Source of the DNA: Agrocybe praecox
Lineage: Eukaryota; Basidiomycota; Agaricomycetes; Agaricales; Agrocybaceae
Direction: 5' to 3'
DNA length: 64,000 nucleotides
Assembly: GCA_964017145.1 (NCBI GenBank)
Contig: OZ024849.1
Location: 1,984,001 to 2,048,000 of the forward strand
Positions 11,640 to 24,040 of the stretch are shown here, in pieces. The number at the start of each line of letters is the position of its first letter. Within the stretch, counting starts at the first letter, position 1. The position numbers and the translations under genes were made by a program. The notes beneath the pieces are model-generated. The model saw only the letters and a list, made by a program, of their open reading frames with translations. It made no database searches and was not told the DNA's origin.

Positions 11640-12557
11640 TGTCGACGCTTGCGGAATTTGAGGAAATTCAAATCGGCTCAAACCAAAGATAAAACAGATT
11701 TACAGAGGTACCGGCACGGCGCGCGAGCACACGTCGGGGTGAAGATAATCGCGCGCTGAACCCCCGTTTTCTCCTAGTAAAGGCGACGCGACTGTACAAC
11801 CTTCGATGGGAGGCCAACTTACTTCGCCATCTCGCCTCAAACTTTCCACTTTAAATTCTCATGCACCATTACCGCATCACCTCGAGCACAATAATGCTGT
11901 CTGCATGCACCGCTTGCGAATTGGGTTGTGCTATAATCTATTCGTTGACTGAACAGGTATCGGAAAACTCCTATGGCAGGTAGTAACACCCCTCAAGGTC
12001 TAGCTGAAGCCCATCGATCAAGCTTAGTCTGTTCATCGAGGCTTCGAATTCTAGCTGATTTCAATATAATAGCTCAATATAGGTTACAGATATTAGCAGC
12101 TGCAGTAGAACATAACATATGTATACTAGTGAACTGTTCGGCATTTGAGTTGAGAAGTGATCTCAGATCAACATGCGACTGAATGGATCTTCTGATGTCT
12201 CTTAAGGATAAGATGGTGCCAGGCATTGAGAATTTGGGATGGATGCTTAGAAGCTCGCGGGGAGGTCTCAATATTATGGGCCATGGCCATCACGCTATCG
12301 AAGCGTATGACACCTAACACCATTGGAAATGACTAAAACTACGAGACTCATTCTCAGTTTCCATGCTTGTGCTCATAGCACCGGTTATATAGTCAATCTC
12401 TTTTGAGACTGGATCGTGCCAATCTCACATGGCTCACTCTCGTCTTTGCCCAAAGTGTACCATGACAACTTGTTTCAAGTCCTCAGAATAGATGCTCATG
12501 ATAGTACTTAAGGGCAGCGACTACTTGCCTTAGGGTATTACAGAACCACATTCCATT
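11640..12557. repeat. duplicated upstream region of TM copy 2
   Basis: No gene is seen. The stretch from 11640 aligns with 51840-52741 upstream of TM copy 3, and 11640-11890 aligns with the right edge of the window (63760-64000). The shared words include gcgcgctgaacccccgtt and the segment just before the ATG (ccacattccattatg). It probably contains the TM promoter. Confidence 0.65.
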
Positions 12558-13850
12558 ATGTCTTCCCAGGGCGATGGCACCTACCTCATATCATTTCAAA
12601 AATCCCTTATTAGTGGTAACTTAAATTCATCATTGTTGTTTCAATTTCTTGGAGGTAAGTAATACTTTTATGGAACGTAACGTGGCTGAACATCTACACA
12701 CAGGAGCATATATTGGGTTTTATTTGATAACCTTTCAAATTTATTGTGGGGGCAGACTGCATAAGGAAGACATGAAATGCTAATCAATTTACAGCACAAG
12801 AGTCCCAGGCACGTCAACAAGTGGTCACTAGTGTTCTCGCAGGACTGTTTGGTTGCACTCTTGGATCTTTGGTCCTGAACTGGGTTTATGCAGCTACTTG
12901 CTTTGTGGGAGGAGAGGCCAACACCAGATATGATATCTTTTACTGGAGTGTTGATAACCAGGCTACCCTCGCATTACATATGACAAACATAATATTGTCA
13001 GGATTAGGTCAGGTTCTTGCCGATGGATTGCTGGTAAATATTGTATGAGCTGTATTACTTCATCTTGCTGACAAGAATCTTAGATATGGCGTTCCTGGCA
13101 CCTCTTTCGTTACCGGAAAAACATCACACTTGGATTTTTGGGTATTTATATTGTTGAAATTGGTAATTCCGGTGTTACTGTGTATTCCAAATTTTACATT
13201 GATATAGTTTTACAGTGATGACCATTACAGCTATTATCATGGATTTTCTCATTTACCTAGACCCACTGCGCTATCAGATAGATCAATTTGTGCAGCAGTA
13301 CAACATCGTGTATGCGACTAGCCAGTGTGTGACAGCTGCAACAAGTATGATTGTGTCACTTGCAATTGGCATGAAAATATATTCCTCAACAACCATGAAT
13401 CACAAGGCTCGAAGAAAACACATGCACATCGTTGAAATAACGATAGAGTCCTCGGCCTTTTACTCCTGCTCAACATTGATGGTGGCAATCATCACGTTCG
13501 TTGATAGTAGCACCACGTTGTCGGCGTCTGCAACATCTGTCTTCAATGCAGGAGGATACATCGATGTGATTATGTATATCACAACTGTAAGTTGATCATG
13601 CATCACCTTCCGGAGGCTCTCTGATCACCCTGAATTAATTTTACAGGCATTTGCACCGACCCTTATGGTTGCCCTTCTCAAATTGAGAAAGAAGGATTCA
13701 ACCGAGGAGTCTTCAACCAATATAATGTCAGTACCAAATGATGACATCCTTGGCGCATTTGCAGCTGCACCTCAAGATCCCAACAGCTCTGAGATTCAAG
13801 AAGTACCTCTTGATGCCACAAATATCCGAAATCCTACTGAAGAAGTCTAA
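12558..13850 (+). CDS. seven-TM fungal membrane protein, copy 2 (splice donor lost)
   Basis: The start ATG (12558) opens MSSQGDGTYLISFQ, the same beginning as copy 3. Introns read as 12655-12703, 13034-13083, 13163-13215 and 13587-13645, giving the same multi-pass protein with ADGLLIWRSWHLF and a STTMNHKARR loop and ending NIRNPTEEV. The second intron ends at 12794 (tttacag), but its donor is damaged. The position of GTATGC in copy 3 reads GCAGAC, and the nearby GTGAGG reads ATAAGG. If this intron is retained, translation hits TAA at 12781. So this copy is probably a recent pseudogene unless a GC donor is used. Its coding sequence otherwise remains open, which points to a recent loss. Confidence 0.65.
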
Positions 13851-15199
13851 GATATATACGGTACAGGATATACCTGCAGTATTAACGACTTTTTCTCAAA
13901 TTTGGTATTACCCATAGCTTCTTCCTTGCCTCAGCGTCGTCCACAGTCCTGATCTTGCAATCATGCATATTTAATTCTACCAGTGACAACATTTCTTTGT
14001 ATATAATTATTAAGGTTTCTAGAATCCTGATACCTTAATTTAATACATGTTTCTACCTTTACTTGTAGAGTAATTGCGGTCTCCTCTGACCACATAGAAT
14101 TTGTTAGGGTTCCGATTCCTCTGAGCTGTGCCTCCTAGAAATATATATCATGTTTATTTACGCAGTCCATTCAACGTCTATATACTCAACGCCCTATGGA
14201 TCCTCGGTCCGTATCTCAGGCTCTCCCCTTCTCATTCTCCCTCCGCATGAAAGCTCATCTTACATCCCCTCTTTTCAATTTATTCAAAGCGCCGACTGCC
14301 AGCCGTAGTGCGTCTCAAAACATCCCTCGGCTAGTGACCGGTGATCACCGGGTTATCTGTAGCTCCTCCGAGTCTTTTCTCCTCATCCAAGCCTGAGATC
14401 GAGCACCTCACCGCGTCTGTCTCCCATCCTTTCAATTGGAGATAGAATTTGGAGATTTGACGCCCAAAGATCTTCGTCGTGTTTCCGGGTACCTATTTTT
14501 AGCAGCGTCCATGATCGACTCAGAGGCACAGGCTGTGAGAAAGCACCGTGACAGTCAGAGTGGCAGAACCGGTTACCTGCCCCTTTCACTTCTTTCCTCG
14601 CTTCCAGAGTTCAAATTAATAAATCCAATCCACCGCACGGTTCAAAAAACGAGATATGCATGCATGCATCACGTCCCTGCGCGCAACAGTCGCATCCAAT
14701 CCATTATGCCAGGAGTAGAAGAGGCCGAGTGGACGTCCATTCGCTGCGTGGTGAATGAGTAAGTATTTCGCTCGCTTGCAGGCGTCCGATATAAGTGCCA
14801 TACCGTAATAATTGGAATCTTGCGCGCCGCTCCATCTTTATCGATAAATATGCTTGATTGACCTTCGCTCTTGAAATACCACCATATCGCAAATTGCCAC
14901 ATCACGCCAGCGACAACATGAACATCGAAGGGATATCTGCAGAGCGAATTGAAAATTGATACGAGGAAAGCTGAATATGAACGTTCAAGAAACATTGACT
15001 TTCGAGCGTACCGTACACGGTGGAAGAGAGTTGAATGTAAACGTTAGTTTGTTGACTTGCCGCCAGCAGGATGGGGCCGTCCATGGTTCGGAGGGGCTGC
15101 CGTACTATAGTGATAATAGTGGTTCAAAGTTCAACGTCAAACTTGTGTTCTTCATGGAACTCGGACGTTGAGATCTGAGAAGCCATGGGCGCAAAAGGA
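13851..15199. repeat. duplicated downstream flank of TM copy 2
   Basis: Aligns by eye with 1290-2700. Small ORFs such as 14436-14762 are not conserved between the copies. No gene is supported. Confidence 0.6.
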
Positions 15200-15880
15200 G
15201 GCCGAAAATCGCGGGGAGTTCGCCGATTCCTTAGCTATCCCTTCCTACACCAGCAGACTAACTCCGAATGTTCGCCACACCCAAACCAACAAGAAACCCA
15301 AGCTCCTTATTGACCAAGAAGAGGAGATTTCTACGCACAGGCTGAGTTAGTGATACATAGCATTACACCGGCAGTTTTCAGTATACATCGCGATTCGTTG
15401 CAAAGGAGTACATACCCCTAAATTATCCTCCTTCCTTTACCCTCCTACTTTGTCGAATGCTCAGCGCTCAATACTAGGGACGAATATCGGCGAGCAAATG
15501 ATGCAGAACGTGGGCCAAAACCTCGAATCGATTCGGATGAATGGTTTGTGAAATTGGTGGAAGTAGGTTCACACGCGAGCCAATGACTGGAAGCGTGGAT
15601 CTCAGAGAAACCTGTGGGGAGCCTGGAGGAGTATCAGGTTTTAATCGAGGAACATTACGATGTGGATGGATCAACGTACTAGAGAAATTTCATGGGAAGC
15701 GGAAGCGCAAGCTCAGCGCCCAGGTTGGTGAGGTGTTCTTTGGTCGCTTTGGTGTTGAAAAGGTTGATTTTTGTGCGTGAAGGATCGACTTTCGATGCTC
15801 AGCTTGCTGGGAGGTTCAGCCTGAACCAATGATTGGCAAATAGTACATGACTGTAGTACCATTGGACGGAACCGTCTGAG
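15200..15880. repeat. dispersed block Y, copy 1
   Basis: Aligns with about 49480-49950 (shared acatcgcgattcgttgcaaa, caagaaacccnngct and gagcaaatgatgc). Here it follows a TM gene, whereas at 49.5 kb it precedes family X, so block order has been rearranged. No conserved ORF is seen. Confidence 0.55.
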
Positions 15881-15889
15881 ATTTGGAAC

Positions 15890-17720
15890 GTCGTCGCTTA
15901 TCGCTCCTGTACTGGTGGAAAAGGGGGGGGAAAAACGAAAAGAGAACGAGTTGACATTGAAATTGAAATTTGAAACGACGACGGTGGAATGACGGGCGCT
16001 AGCTGGGCGTGCAGTACATATTCGTATTCCTCATTTGGACTGGACTGGGATAGACGCATGCAAAGATGGATATGTAGCTCGGTTGAAGGGATTCGAGAGG
16101 GAGCTCGGAGGGAATGGATGGATGGATTATGGAGAGGCAACTTGCTGGCCAACATACACTGTATTTCCGTCATTGTCATTGTCGTTGTCAACCATTGACA
16201 TCACTGCTCCCTCGATCGTCTGGCATGACAGAGAAGAGAGGAAGAAAGAGAAGGGGTAGGAATCTAGATTCGGAAGAGCAGGAGAGCGCACAGACCAGAA
16301 AGGACCAGGGGTGGAAGTGCTAGTGGACGCTCGTCAGAGTGAGGAGGTTGATCGAAAATCTGCCCTGTACGCCCTCTCCTCCAGACTGGTTCATACTGTT
16401 GCTGTTTCTTCTCACATACGTTTCGCTTCCTTTCCTTGCTTCCTCCTCTGCCCCTATCCATCCTCTCATCCAGTCGATATTTCGATATTCGCTCGTATTC
16501 TGGCCAAGCCTCCTGGATCCTCCCTCTTCCATCTTCTGTTCGGTTCGGTACGAAGAATGAAACTAAAACTGAAACTGAGATGGAGAATGCATCAATGGTG
16601 CCTTGGCTTGAAGGAGACAGACGACTTCAAGCAGCAGCTGGACGGGTGACAGGAAGGAGAGAGACAATGACGATGACGACATGTCACTTCAGCCGAAGTT
16701 TGGCCCATCAAATTCAACGATCGGTATAAATAGCTCTTATCTCCGATTGGCGAGTCCGCGTCAGACCTGCCCATCATTTCCCCCCATTCCCACCGAAGGG
16801 AAGATGACTTGACTTGACTCTCTGAGCGCCCTATGATGTAGGAGCGAAAACAAGCGAGGAGTGGGTTAGGAGGGTGGGGAAAGTGCACGTATTGGGATTA
16901 CCTCCCTTTCTTGTCTCTATCCCTTTTCCCCCACTCCTCTCTTTATCTTCCTCGTCCTTTCCTCCCTCATTTCTTTTCCCTTCCTCTCTGCGCCTCCACC
17001 ACTCCATCTCTTCCATCCTGATCTCAGCAGCGCCCAGGCTTACACCCTAGACAAGGACGTCTGACACTCGCGCATCCTGTCCATCTTGGTTGGTTCCGTC
17101 ACCCCAGCACAGTTCATCCCATCATCCACCAATCTTTAGCGCTTAGCTTTGACATCTATGTCTTACGCATATATGAGATGTATGGCGTCTCCTGCTTTGA
17201 TCGAATCATACTTTCACTCAGACTAGGCTGGGCTGGGCTCTTCTTCATATGATTCTCCCTACCCACTCCCTCTCTCCTCCCCCCTTTCTGGTTACTCGTC
17301 TCTGGAGCCTCTCTTCCTGTTAATGCAACACACCATCAATTCTATTTTCTCCTGATAATTTCCTCTCTTATCCCATTCGCTCAAATCATCATGCATCATG
17401 GCTGATATTCTTCTGTACTTTCTTTCGACCAACAGTAACCTGTCGCCTGCATGAATAACTGGTGCTGGTTTATTCATCGCTTAGCGCTCAGCATCTCTCG
17501 GTGAGCGGTCCTCGAACTGTGAAGTAAGAGCCTTGAAAGCTTGAAGGTGCATGGACACTAAGTGTGTGCGGCCGAATGTCGTTCATCTCAGATCGGCTCA
17601 GTCTGTTTGGCGGTCGTGCAGGAAGTCCTGCAAGAACGCAGTCCTGTGTTTTTGTATATATGTACGTACGTACTCCATTGACATCACATAATAGTTGTAT
17701 CAAATGTACTCCCTGCACCC
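15890..17720. repeat. dispersed block Z, copy 2, with extended right half
   Basis: 15890-17040 matches block Z copy 1. The continuation to about 17720 matches 46950-48110 (for example the hgcacagttcat-type stretch accccagcacagttcat and tgtttggcggtcgtgcagga). No coding frame is conserved between the copies. Confidence 0.6.
17465..17720. repeat. left arm of inverted repeat flanking the kinase pseudogene
   Basis: The sequence from cgcttagcgctcagcatctc to about 17720 reappears in reverse complement at 22480-22760, about 70-80% identical by eye. Shared words include gcggccg, gtcgttca, tcagtctgtttggc and cgcttagcgctcagcatctc. A third copy, in this orientation, is at about 47810-48090. Confidence 0.65.
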
Positions 17721-19385
17721 GTCGCCTGCACCTGTCCTAATATTTTCTGTGGGTGCTGGTTACTGGGCTCGTTCGGTTTATTTAGCCTTTTAGCCACCTT
17801 TATTTCGGAATATCCAGTCATAAAAGTGGGTTTTAAAAATTGGCAGATGGGGGAGGAGAGAGGAGGAACCACGTGGAGTAATTCGTGTATATGATGCATG
17901 ATGATTGGTCGTCAATAAATCCTGGAGGACAGTCATATGATATTATGAAGAATGACGAAAGGCGAGTGATGCCAAATGGCGGAGTCGAGATAGAAGAAAA
18001 CACGGACAGATAATTTGAACGAGAACCGTTCATAACCCGATATCAATGAGACACGTCTGAGTTTATTTGATGACTGAAAAGGGCGTCAGGTCGCAGAGGG
18101 AGCGAGAAAACTGTGTAAAGGCGAAAGACAAAAGATGAAAGATGAAAAGTGAATAAGAAGGCAGACAAAAATGAAAAGCGAGACGAGAGGACTACACACA
18201 ATGTAAAGTGTTTATTATTTTCGATATACCTCGTCCGATGATCGACCAGATTGAATGGAAAGGAAAGGAACTGAGTGAGGGAGAGAGGAATGGAAAGTAA
18301 GGCGAAGGAGAGCACAGTGGGGAGCGGAGGAAGCATAGAAAAGATGGGAACACAAACGTAGCAATAAAGCGAGGATGGAAGAACGGATGTAAGAGGTAAC
18401 CGCGAAGGAGACGCGAAGGAGACGCGAAGGAGAGTCAACGATCTAGGGAGAAGCTGCATAACAGTAGGTACGTGTCAAGTGATATGTGCAATAAAAAAAC
18501 AGATTATATGTACTATTTTAATGAAAAGTAACATAAAAAAGAGGCGCTCTGGGGGGGGGGGAGAATTGATGCGGATGCGGCTATATAGGAGGCAAATGAC
18601 AAAGAAGTGATCGAAAGGGAGAGACAATGATTCATAAAGACAAGGAGCAGGATAGCATACCATGAGCGCAACGGCAGAGAAGAATGAAGCCGACTAACGA
18701 CGTACGTTTAAGAAGTCATTGACTAGAAATCGAAGCAAGAGCGGGATGTTCGAACTCGGTGGAAGAAAAACGCGCACAGGGAGAGGGTCACCACTAGAGA
18801 AGGAAGCAAACGAGTTAGAAGTAAAGGGAATGAAAGACAAAGAACAATAACAAAGCGGAAACAGAGGTCATAGAGCAGAGGGCGATAGACAGAACAAACT
18901 TAGCGGAAGGGACGGTGAATAGAGAGTAATGACGCCGATGAACGACAAACATTCAAGATACCAGTGACCAGAGATAGTAGCACGCTTACAGCGGGGTGAA
19001 CGTTTACGAAAACGAACAGAACATGCCAAACAACAGCAAATAGGACTCATACGACGAATATTTATGATGAAAGGACAAATGATCCGGAGGAAAGGTGGAG
19101 GTTTGATCCGAACCTTAACCCGAAATGTCGGTGTCATGTACGTTCGTATCCGACCATCACTTTGTCGCTTTCCTTCCTTTTCCTCGGCTTTTTTGTTTAT
19201 TTCGAATCTTACGCATCAAGTTGATAAATGGGCCTGTCAATATGCAAGAGTTATGAAAGTATTGGAGTGCACATAAAATGAAACGAAACACGTAACACAA
19301 TGATGCAAATGGACTTGGAGGGTATTGATGGGGGATGGACGACAAGATGATATGGGAGTGAGACGGAGAGAGAGATGCAAGAAGC
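17721..19385. other. purine-rich intergenic region
   Basis: From about 18050 to 19060 the plus strand is dominated by GA-rich words (gaaaggaaagg, gaaggagacgcgaaggaga, a 10-nt G run near 18551). Triplicated gcgaaggagac words lie at 18402-18430. The minus-strand ORFs here are pyrimidine-rich shadows. No gene is supported. Confidence 0.5.
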
Positions 19386-21430
19386 GTGACAACGGTGCAG
19401 AAAAATACTTCTGCCATTGGAAGGACGAGGATTGTCAAGCAACAGCAGGGACCGGGAGACACTCTATCGCACCCAACGGCCCACTTCGCTTGCAGCACCT
19501 CAATATTTTTCTTCAAGTCATTCCCACTCACGAGCTGGCGGCGGCATCGACGCAAGAGGACGACACGTACACGCGTACACCCCCATTCCAATGTCCCCAA
19601 CAGAGCCCGAGCGTCCCCAAGTTCATCTAGACGCAAACACCAACGCGCCACTGTTGCTCTTTCTCCGAACCAACGGGATCACCAACACAGCCAATCAGCG
19701 AGCCCACATCCCAACTCGAACCAGTCCAGCGGGAACTTGAATGCAGCAGCACTTGCCCAGGTACCCATACCGGACGTTTACGCGCACCCAGCGGCCCTAG
19801 CTTACGCGGCTACTCATCCGCGCCGTACGATTCCCAAGTTTGGGCCGTATCGATGTCTTAAAGGTATGTTTTTGTTTTTACTCCTATCTTTTCCTTTCTT
19901 CATGTATGGGCTATCCCTTTACTTTCGACATTATCGTTTCCATTTTTACTGGGAATAAATGTCTTTCATTTCTTTCTGTCATTTCCATCATATATAATTT
20001 GCGCGCTTTTGTGGTGCCAGCATTAGTGGAGGAGGAGCTGCAGTCTTCTTTTGCTTGCTGCCATAAAACAACCATTTCTTTTCGTCTCTATTTCTGTTTT
20101 ACGCATCGCTGCCGTCGTTCTATTCAATTTATTTACTGATTAATCTCTCCTCTCTGTCACAGATGCTCAAAAACCCAAACATCGTCCAACTATACGATGT
20201 TGTCGAAACCGACAAATACATCGGCATAATCCTCGAATACGCCTCTGGAGGCGAATTATTCACCCATAACAGATGCAGTCAAACTATTCTCTTAACTCGA
20301 CTCGGGTGTCTGGTACATCCACCAAATGAAAATCGTACATTGTACAGCGCAGAGCCATCGTTCGGGGGCGAGGAGCGAGAGGTCGGTGTCGTCCAATGCC
20401 GTCCCGCCGATTTATACCACCGCCGTCGCTGGTCAGACCTGCACTACTGCACCCACGCCCACCCGCAGCCGTTTGACCCAACCTGCATACCTCTACGAGA
20501 GTTCGCCTTCGTCACTTGTTACTGGCATCGTCAGCCACCCATCCGTATTACTCCTCACATCTCCGCCACCGTCTGTCGTTTCTAAATCCGCTGGCAATAA
20601 ACCACAGCCAGCTACACCACATAACAAAGAAAGCCTGACCAGAAGAATTTTGCCAGCCCTTCTGCGTTGGGTCTGAGCGAAGACGACCCGTTCGCGTTCG
20701 GTGTCGGAGCTGCTCCGACCTCCAATACAAACAGGACTTCCAACCACCTCTCACCACCCGGTCGATCCCCTAGAGAGAAAGGCGACGAGGAGAAGAAGGC
20801 CCACGGAGCGTTCAGATATACCATCCAGGTTGAATACGATCCGGAGCCGAAGGAAGGAGGAAGGAGGCAGCCGAGTGGGAGGATGCCAGTCTTTCTCTTT
20901 GCAGCAGCAGGACCAGTACCACCGACGGCTTATCGTGGGCCTGCTGTTCCGAGTGCAGCACCTCAAGCACTGGCGGATTTGCATTGCAGGCTGGATTTGT
21001 TGATGGATACGACGAATGAACGAGAGGAGAAAGAGGAAGAGGAGAGGGCAAGGGGTACCTATGCGTCTGGCACGTTGTTAGCAAGCATCCAAAGTCGCGT
21101 CGAGTGTTCCTCCCACTTCAGCAGCAGCGTCATCCCATAACCCCTCAAACACACTAGCATTCGATGACGAAAATTCTGCAGTCGATGGCGAGCCTTTGCC
21201 CACGACTGGTGGGCTTGTAGAATCTTCGAGGCATGAATCCTATCACACCTGTTATATCGCCTAGACAGGGGGCATTCCCTTTCACGACTGGCTTTGTCTC
21301 TGGCGCGGTGGGACCGGCATATGGCGATCCATCGCAGGACGCTGGAGATGGTGTGCGGTTGGGCGTCGAGGTTGGATAAATTGAACAACACGTATAGTTT
21401 GGTTGAAGGGAAATTTGAGGAGTTACGTTG
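19386..21430 (+). pseudogene. protein kinase with KA1-like tail (CAMK-like), decayed
   Basis: Pieces of one kinase gene occur in order. An N-terminal Ser/His-rich exon ends ATHPRRTIPKFGPYRCLK at 19860, resembling the sequence just before the glycine loop. An intron-like stretch 19861-20162 follows. Then comes NPNIVQLYDVVETDKYIG and LEYASGGELF (about 20170-20260), typical of the N-lobe to C-lobe hinge of SNF1/KIN-type kinases. In a shifted frame follow AVKLFS, a stop, GVWYIHQMKIVH. The glycine loop, the VAVK lysine and the HRDLK/DFG motifs are absent. Further right are a Ser/Pro-rich spacer and a tail AYGDPSQDAGDGVR, then after a frameshift RLDKLNNTYSLVEGKFEELR (about 21315-21430), as in the C-terminal KA1-like region of these kinases. 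Stops, frameshifts and loss of catalytic motifs mark it as dead. I recognise the family from memory only. Confidence 0.7.
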
Positions 21431-21439
21431 TGGCAGTAC

Positions 21440-22470
21440 GTATTCTTTTCTTTCTTTTCTTTCTGTTTTCTTCTTCGTTCTTTTTGATCCGCATTTTCTG
21501 CTGGTGTTGAGACTGGGCTCGTACATCAACACCTGGCATGTTCTTAATTTATTTTTATTATGTTTTTACCTTTTGTCCAGGCTATCGAATATACAAACTG
21601 ATGTTTTTTAATCGTTTACAGGCGTGTGGACATTCGGCTGCTCGCCCCTAGATGGCGAACTTCTCGTCATCCACCACCATCAACTCTTTATCATCGTCGT
21701 CGTCGTCGTCACCTATGCACCTATGGCGTCCATCCATCCATCCATCCATGACCTAAGGTACAAACACTCACACACTCAACAATCGCTATACCTACCCCAC
21801 CCTTATAACAAACACAGAGACTTGGCGGCGCTGCCTACATCACATTCCGTCCGGACTCGTTTGTAACATCAGACTGTCCGACCCCTTGGGTATACGACAA
21901 TGGTATATCCGGGATTCAATCGAACTGCTGGCTTGAAATTGGAATAGGGATCTGCGAAGAAGATCTAGCACGTACCGGTTGGAGGAGGATGGGGGTGAAA
22001 GTAAAAGGAAATTTTTCGTCGGAGCTAGCAGGGATAGGTGATCTGGGGCGGTGGATAGTTGGTGGTCGCAGTCGTGATTGGGGAAGACGGGGGTCATTTT
22101 TTTGGTTAAATTGTTTTCTACACCGCGCTTGATCATTTCAACTTTCTTGTAGACTTTGCTGTCCGTTCTCTGCTTCTTTTCCTCCTTCCTCTCCTCCAAG
22201 AAGAATTATTCGTGTCTGTACTGTATTTCGAACTTGTCCTTTCCTACCTTTTTCTTCCTACTATTTCATTATTAATACCCTAATAATGATCTGATTCGGT
22301 CTTTTTATAAATTCTGTTTTATTTTATTTTAAATTTCCTCGTTTTGAAATTCCACACCATTTCCGGCGTCCTTTTCTTCTCAGCATTCATCGCCGCCGCC
22401 GCCTGCGCCTCTTCGTCGTCGTCCTTAACTCTACTCAAATCACTCCACTGATCACAACAGCCCAACTAGC
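21440..22470. other. intergenic, with CGT and CATC microsatellites
   Basis: A GTC trinucleotide run lies at about 21692-21711 and a CATC tetranucleotide run at about 21729-21750. From 22200 the DNA is T-rich. No gene is supported. Confidence 0.5.
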
Positions 22471-22479
22471 GTCTTCAAG

Positions 22480-22760
22480 TCAATCCGTGCCTACGTTGTA
22501 CATTTATTCTTACTTCACCCATATCCACAACTCGGGACTGCGTGCCTGCGTGCCTGCCCGCGTTCCTGCGTTTCTGCCAAACAGACTGAGCTGAGCTGAA
22601 CGACATGCGGCCGCACCCACCCACCCTCAAGGCCTCAAGCTTCAAGACTCGTACCCGCGGGCTGCTCGTTGTCGGCAGAGATCCCATACATATAGGGCTT
22701 TCATACATCATTCGAGGATCGCTCACCGGGAGATGCTGAGCGCTAAGCGATAAATCCTGC
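22480..22760. repeat. right arm of inverted repeat flanking the kinase pseudogene
   Basis: Reverse-complement partner of 17465-17720, ending ctgagcgctaagcgataaatc. Together the arms enclose about 4.8 kb containing the decayed kinase gene. Confidence 0.65.
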
Positions 22761-24040
22761 AATCAAAGTCCTCCCTCCTCATCCTCATCTTCATCTTCCT
22801 GCACCTGCCAACGCCTGAATTACTTCTACGAGCTTGGGTTACGTTTATCGAGACACGAAAGTAGTCGCGAGGATCCCTATATAATGGTAAGTTTTGGGAA
22901 ATTCAGCCAAACCTGATAATCCCACTTACCTGTGTACCCACGTCTAGATTTTCCAATCGATATCGTCGCCAGCTTATATTCCTCCAGACGTCGACGATAG
23001 AACTCTTGTTCGGTGTCGGTTTACGCACTGAGATGGGTCTAAACACGAGGGTAAGTGGTTTGACGTGTCGAGAGGTCGAAGGCAAGACTTACAGACCCTT
23101 AGGCAAGCTGCGCTCTTTCCTTTGAGACTACGAGCTTGATTGACGGGTCCAGACGGCTTCTGTGGCTCAGGGGTGAGTGTCCACAGTTCTGCACGACTCG
23201 AAAACGATGCTTACACGATCTGGTAGGCTTTTCCGTTCGGCCGCCGCCATTTCGACGAATGAACATGGATCCCAAGAGGTGATTCAGAACGGCGTGGCGA
23301 GCACGGTGTAGGCGGCGACACAGTGGGAATGAAGTGCACGAAGATGAGGGAAATTTGGAGTTGACTCTGAGATGATGCCGGGGGCGATGGTGAGGGGGAA
23401 AGGAACACCAATGGCGACACATATGCGTAAGTTTAATGACGTCATAAGGAAACCTTGGCACCATCGTAAACCAAGACGACGGCATTCCACTGAGATCGAG
23501 TCCTGCGAGGAGGACAACATGACGATGGAGATGGATATCTGGAGCAGGAACCAGAAAGCAGACAGACGACAGCGATCATAGACGTCGGGCCGAATACGAC
23601 CGACCAACACCAAACGCTACGATGACCACGAACCTTGCTACTCAACTCCTCCTAGTAAGCGAAGGAAGTGAGAGAGCTCCAACGAGCTCCAACACCTCAA
23701 CCCCATCATCAGCCTGGCCATCGTCGAGCTCCACCTCAGAGCCATACCTGTATCCTGAAACACCTGTAAGACCATTGTCATCAAGATATATCGATGCAGC
23801 CCATATGGCAGAGTCTTCTTATCAACATCCTCCATCGTCATCCACCCTCCATCCTCCGTCAAGCCATCCTGCAATGGGCGCCTCAAGTACAAGACAACTT
23901 GCAACCGATGTTTCCAATATCCAATCAAGTTATCATGGCAATGTTATTCCAGAGCAATACTCGTTCGCGGAGGAGGAAGACACAGGATTTCAAGTTGGCG
24001 AAAGTTCTGAATGTGTTTCCCATAAACACCTCGGCAATTT

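Noticed and set aside
23372..23581. HMG-box or homeodomain exon upstream of the Ser/Pro-rich gene
   Set aside because: The basic residues looked suggestive, but the key positions of either fold could not be found in any frame, so no transcription factor call is made.
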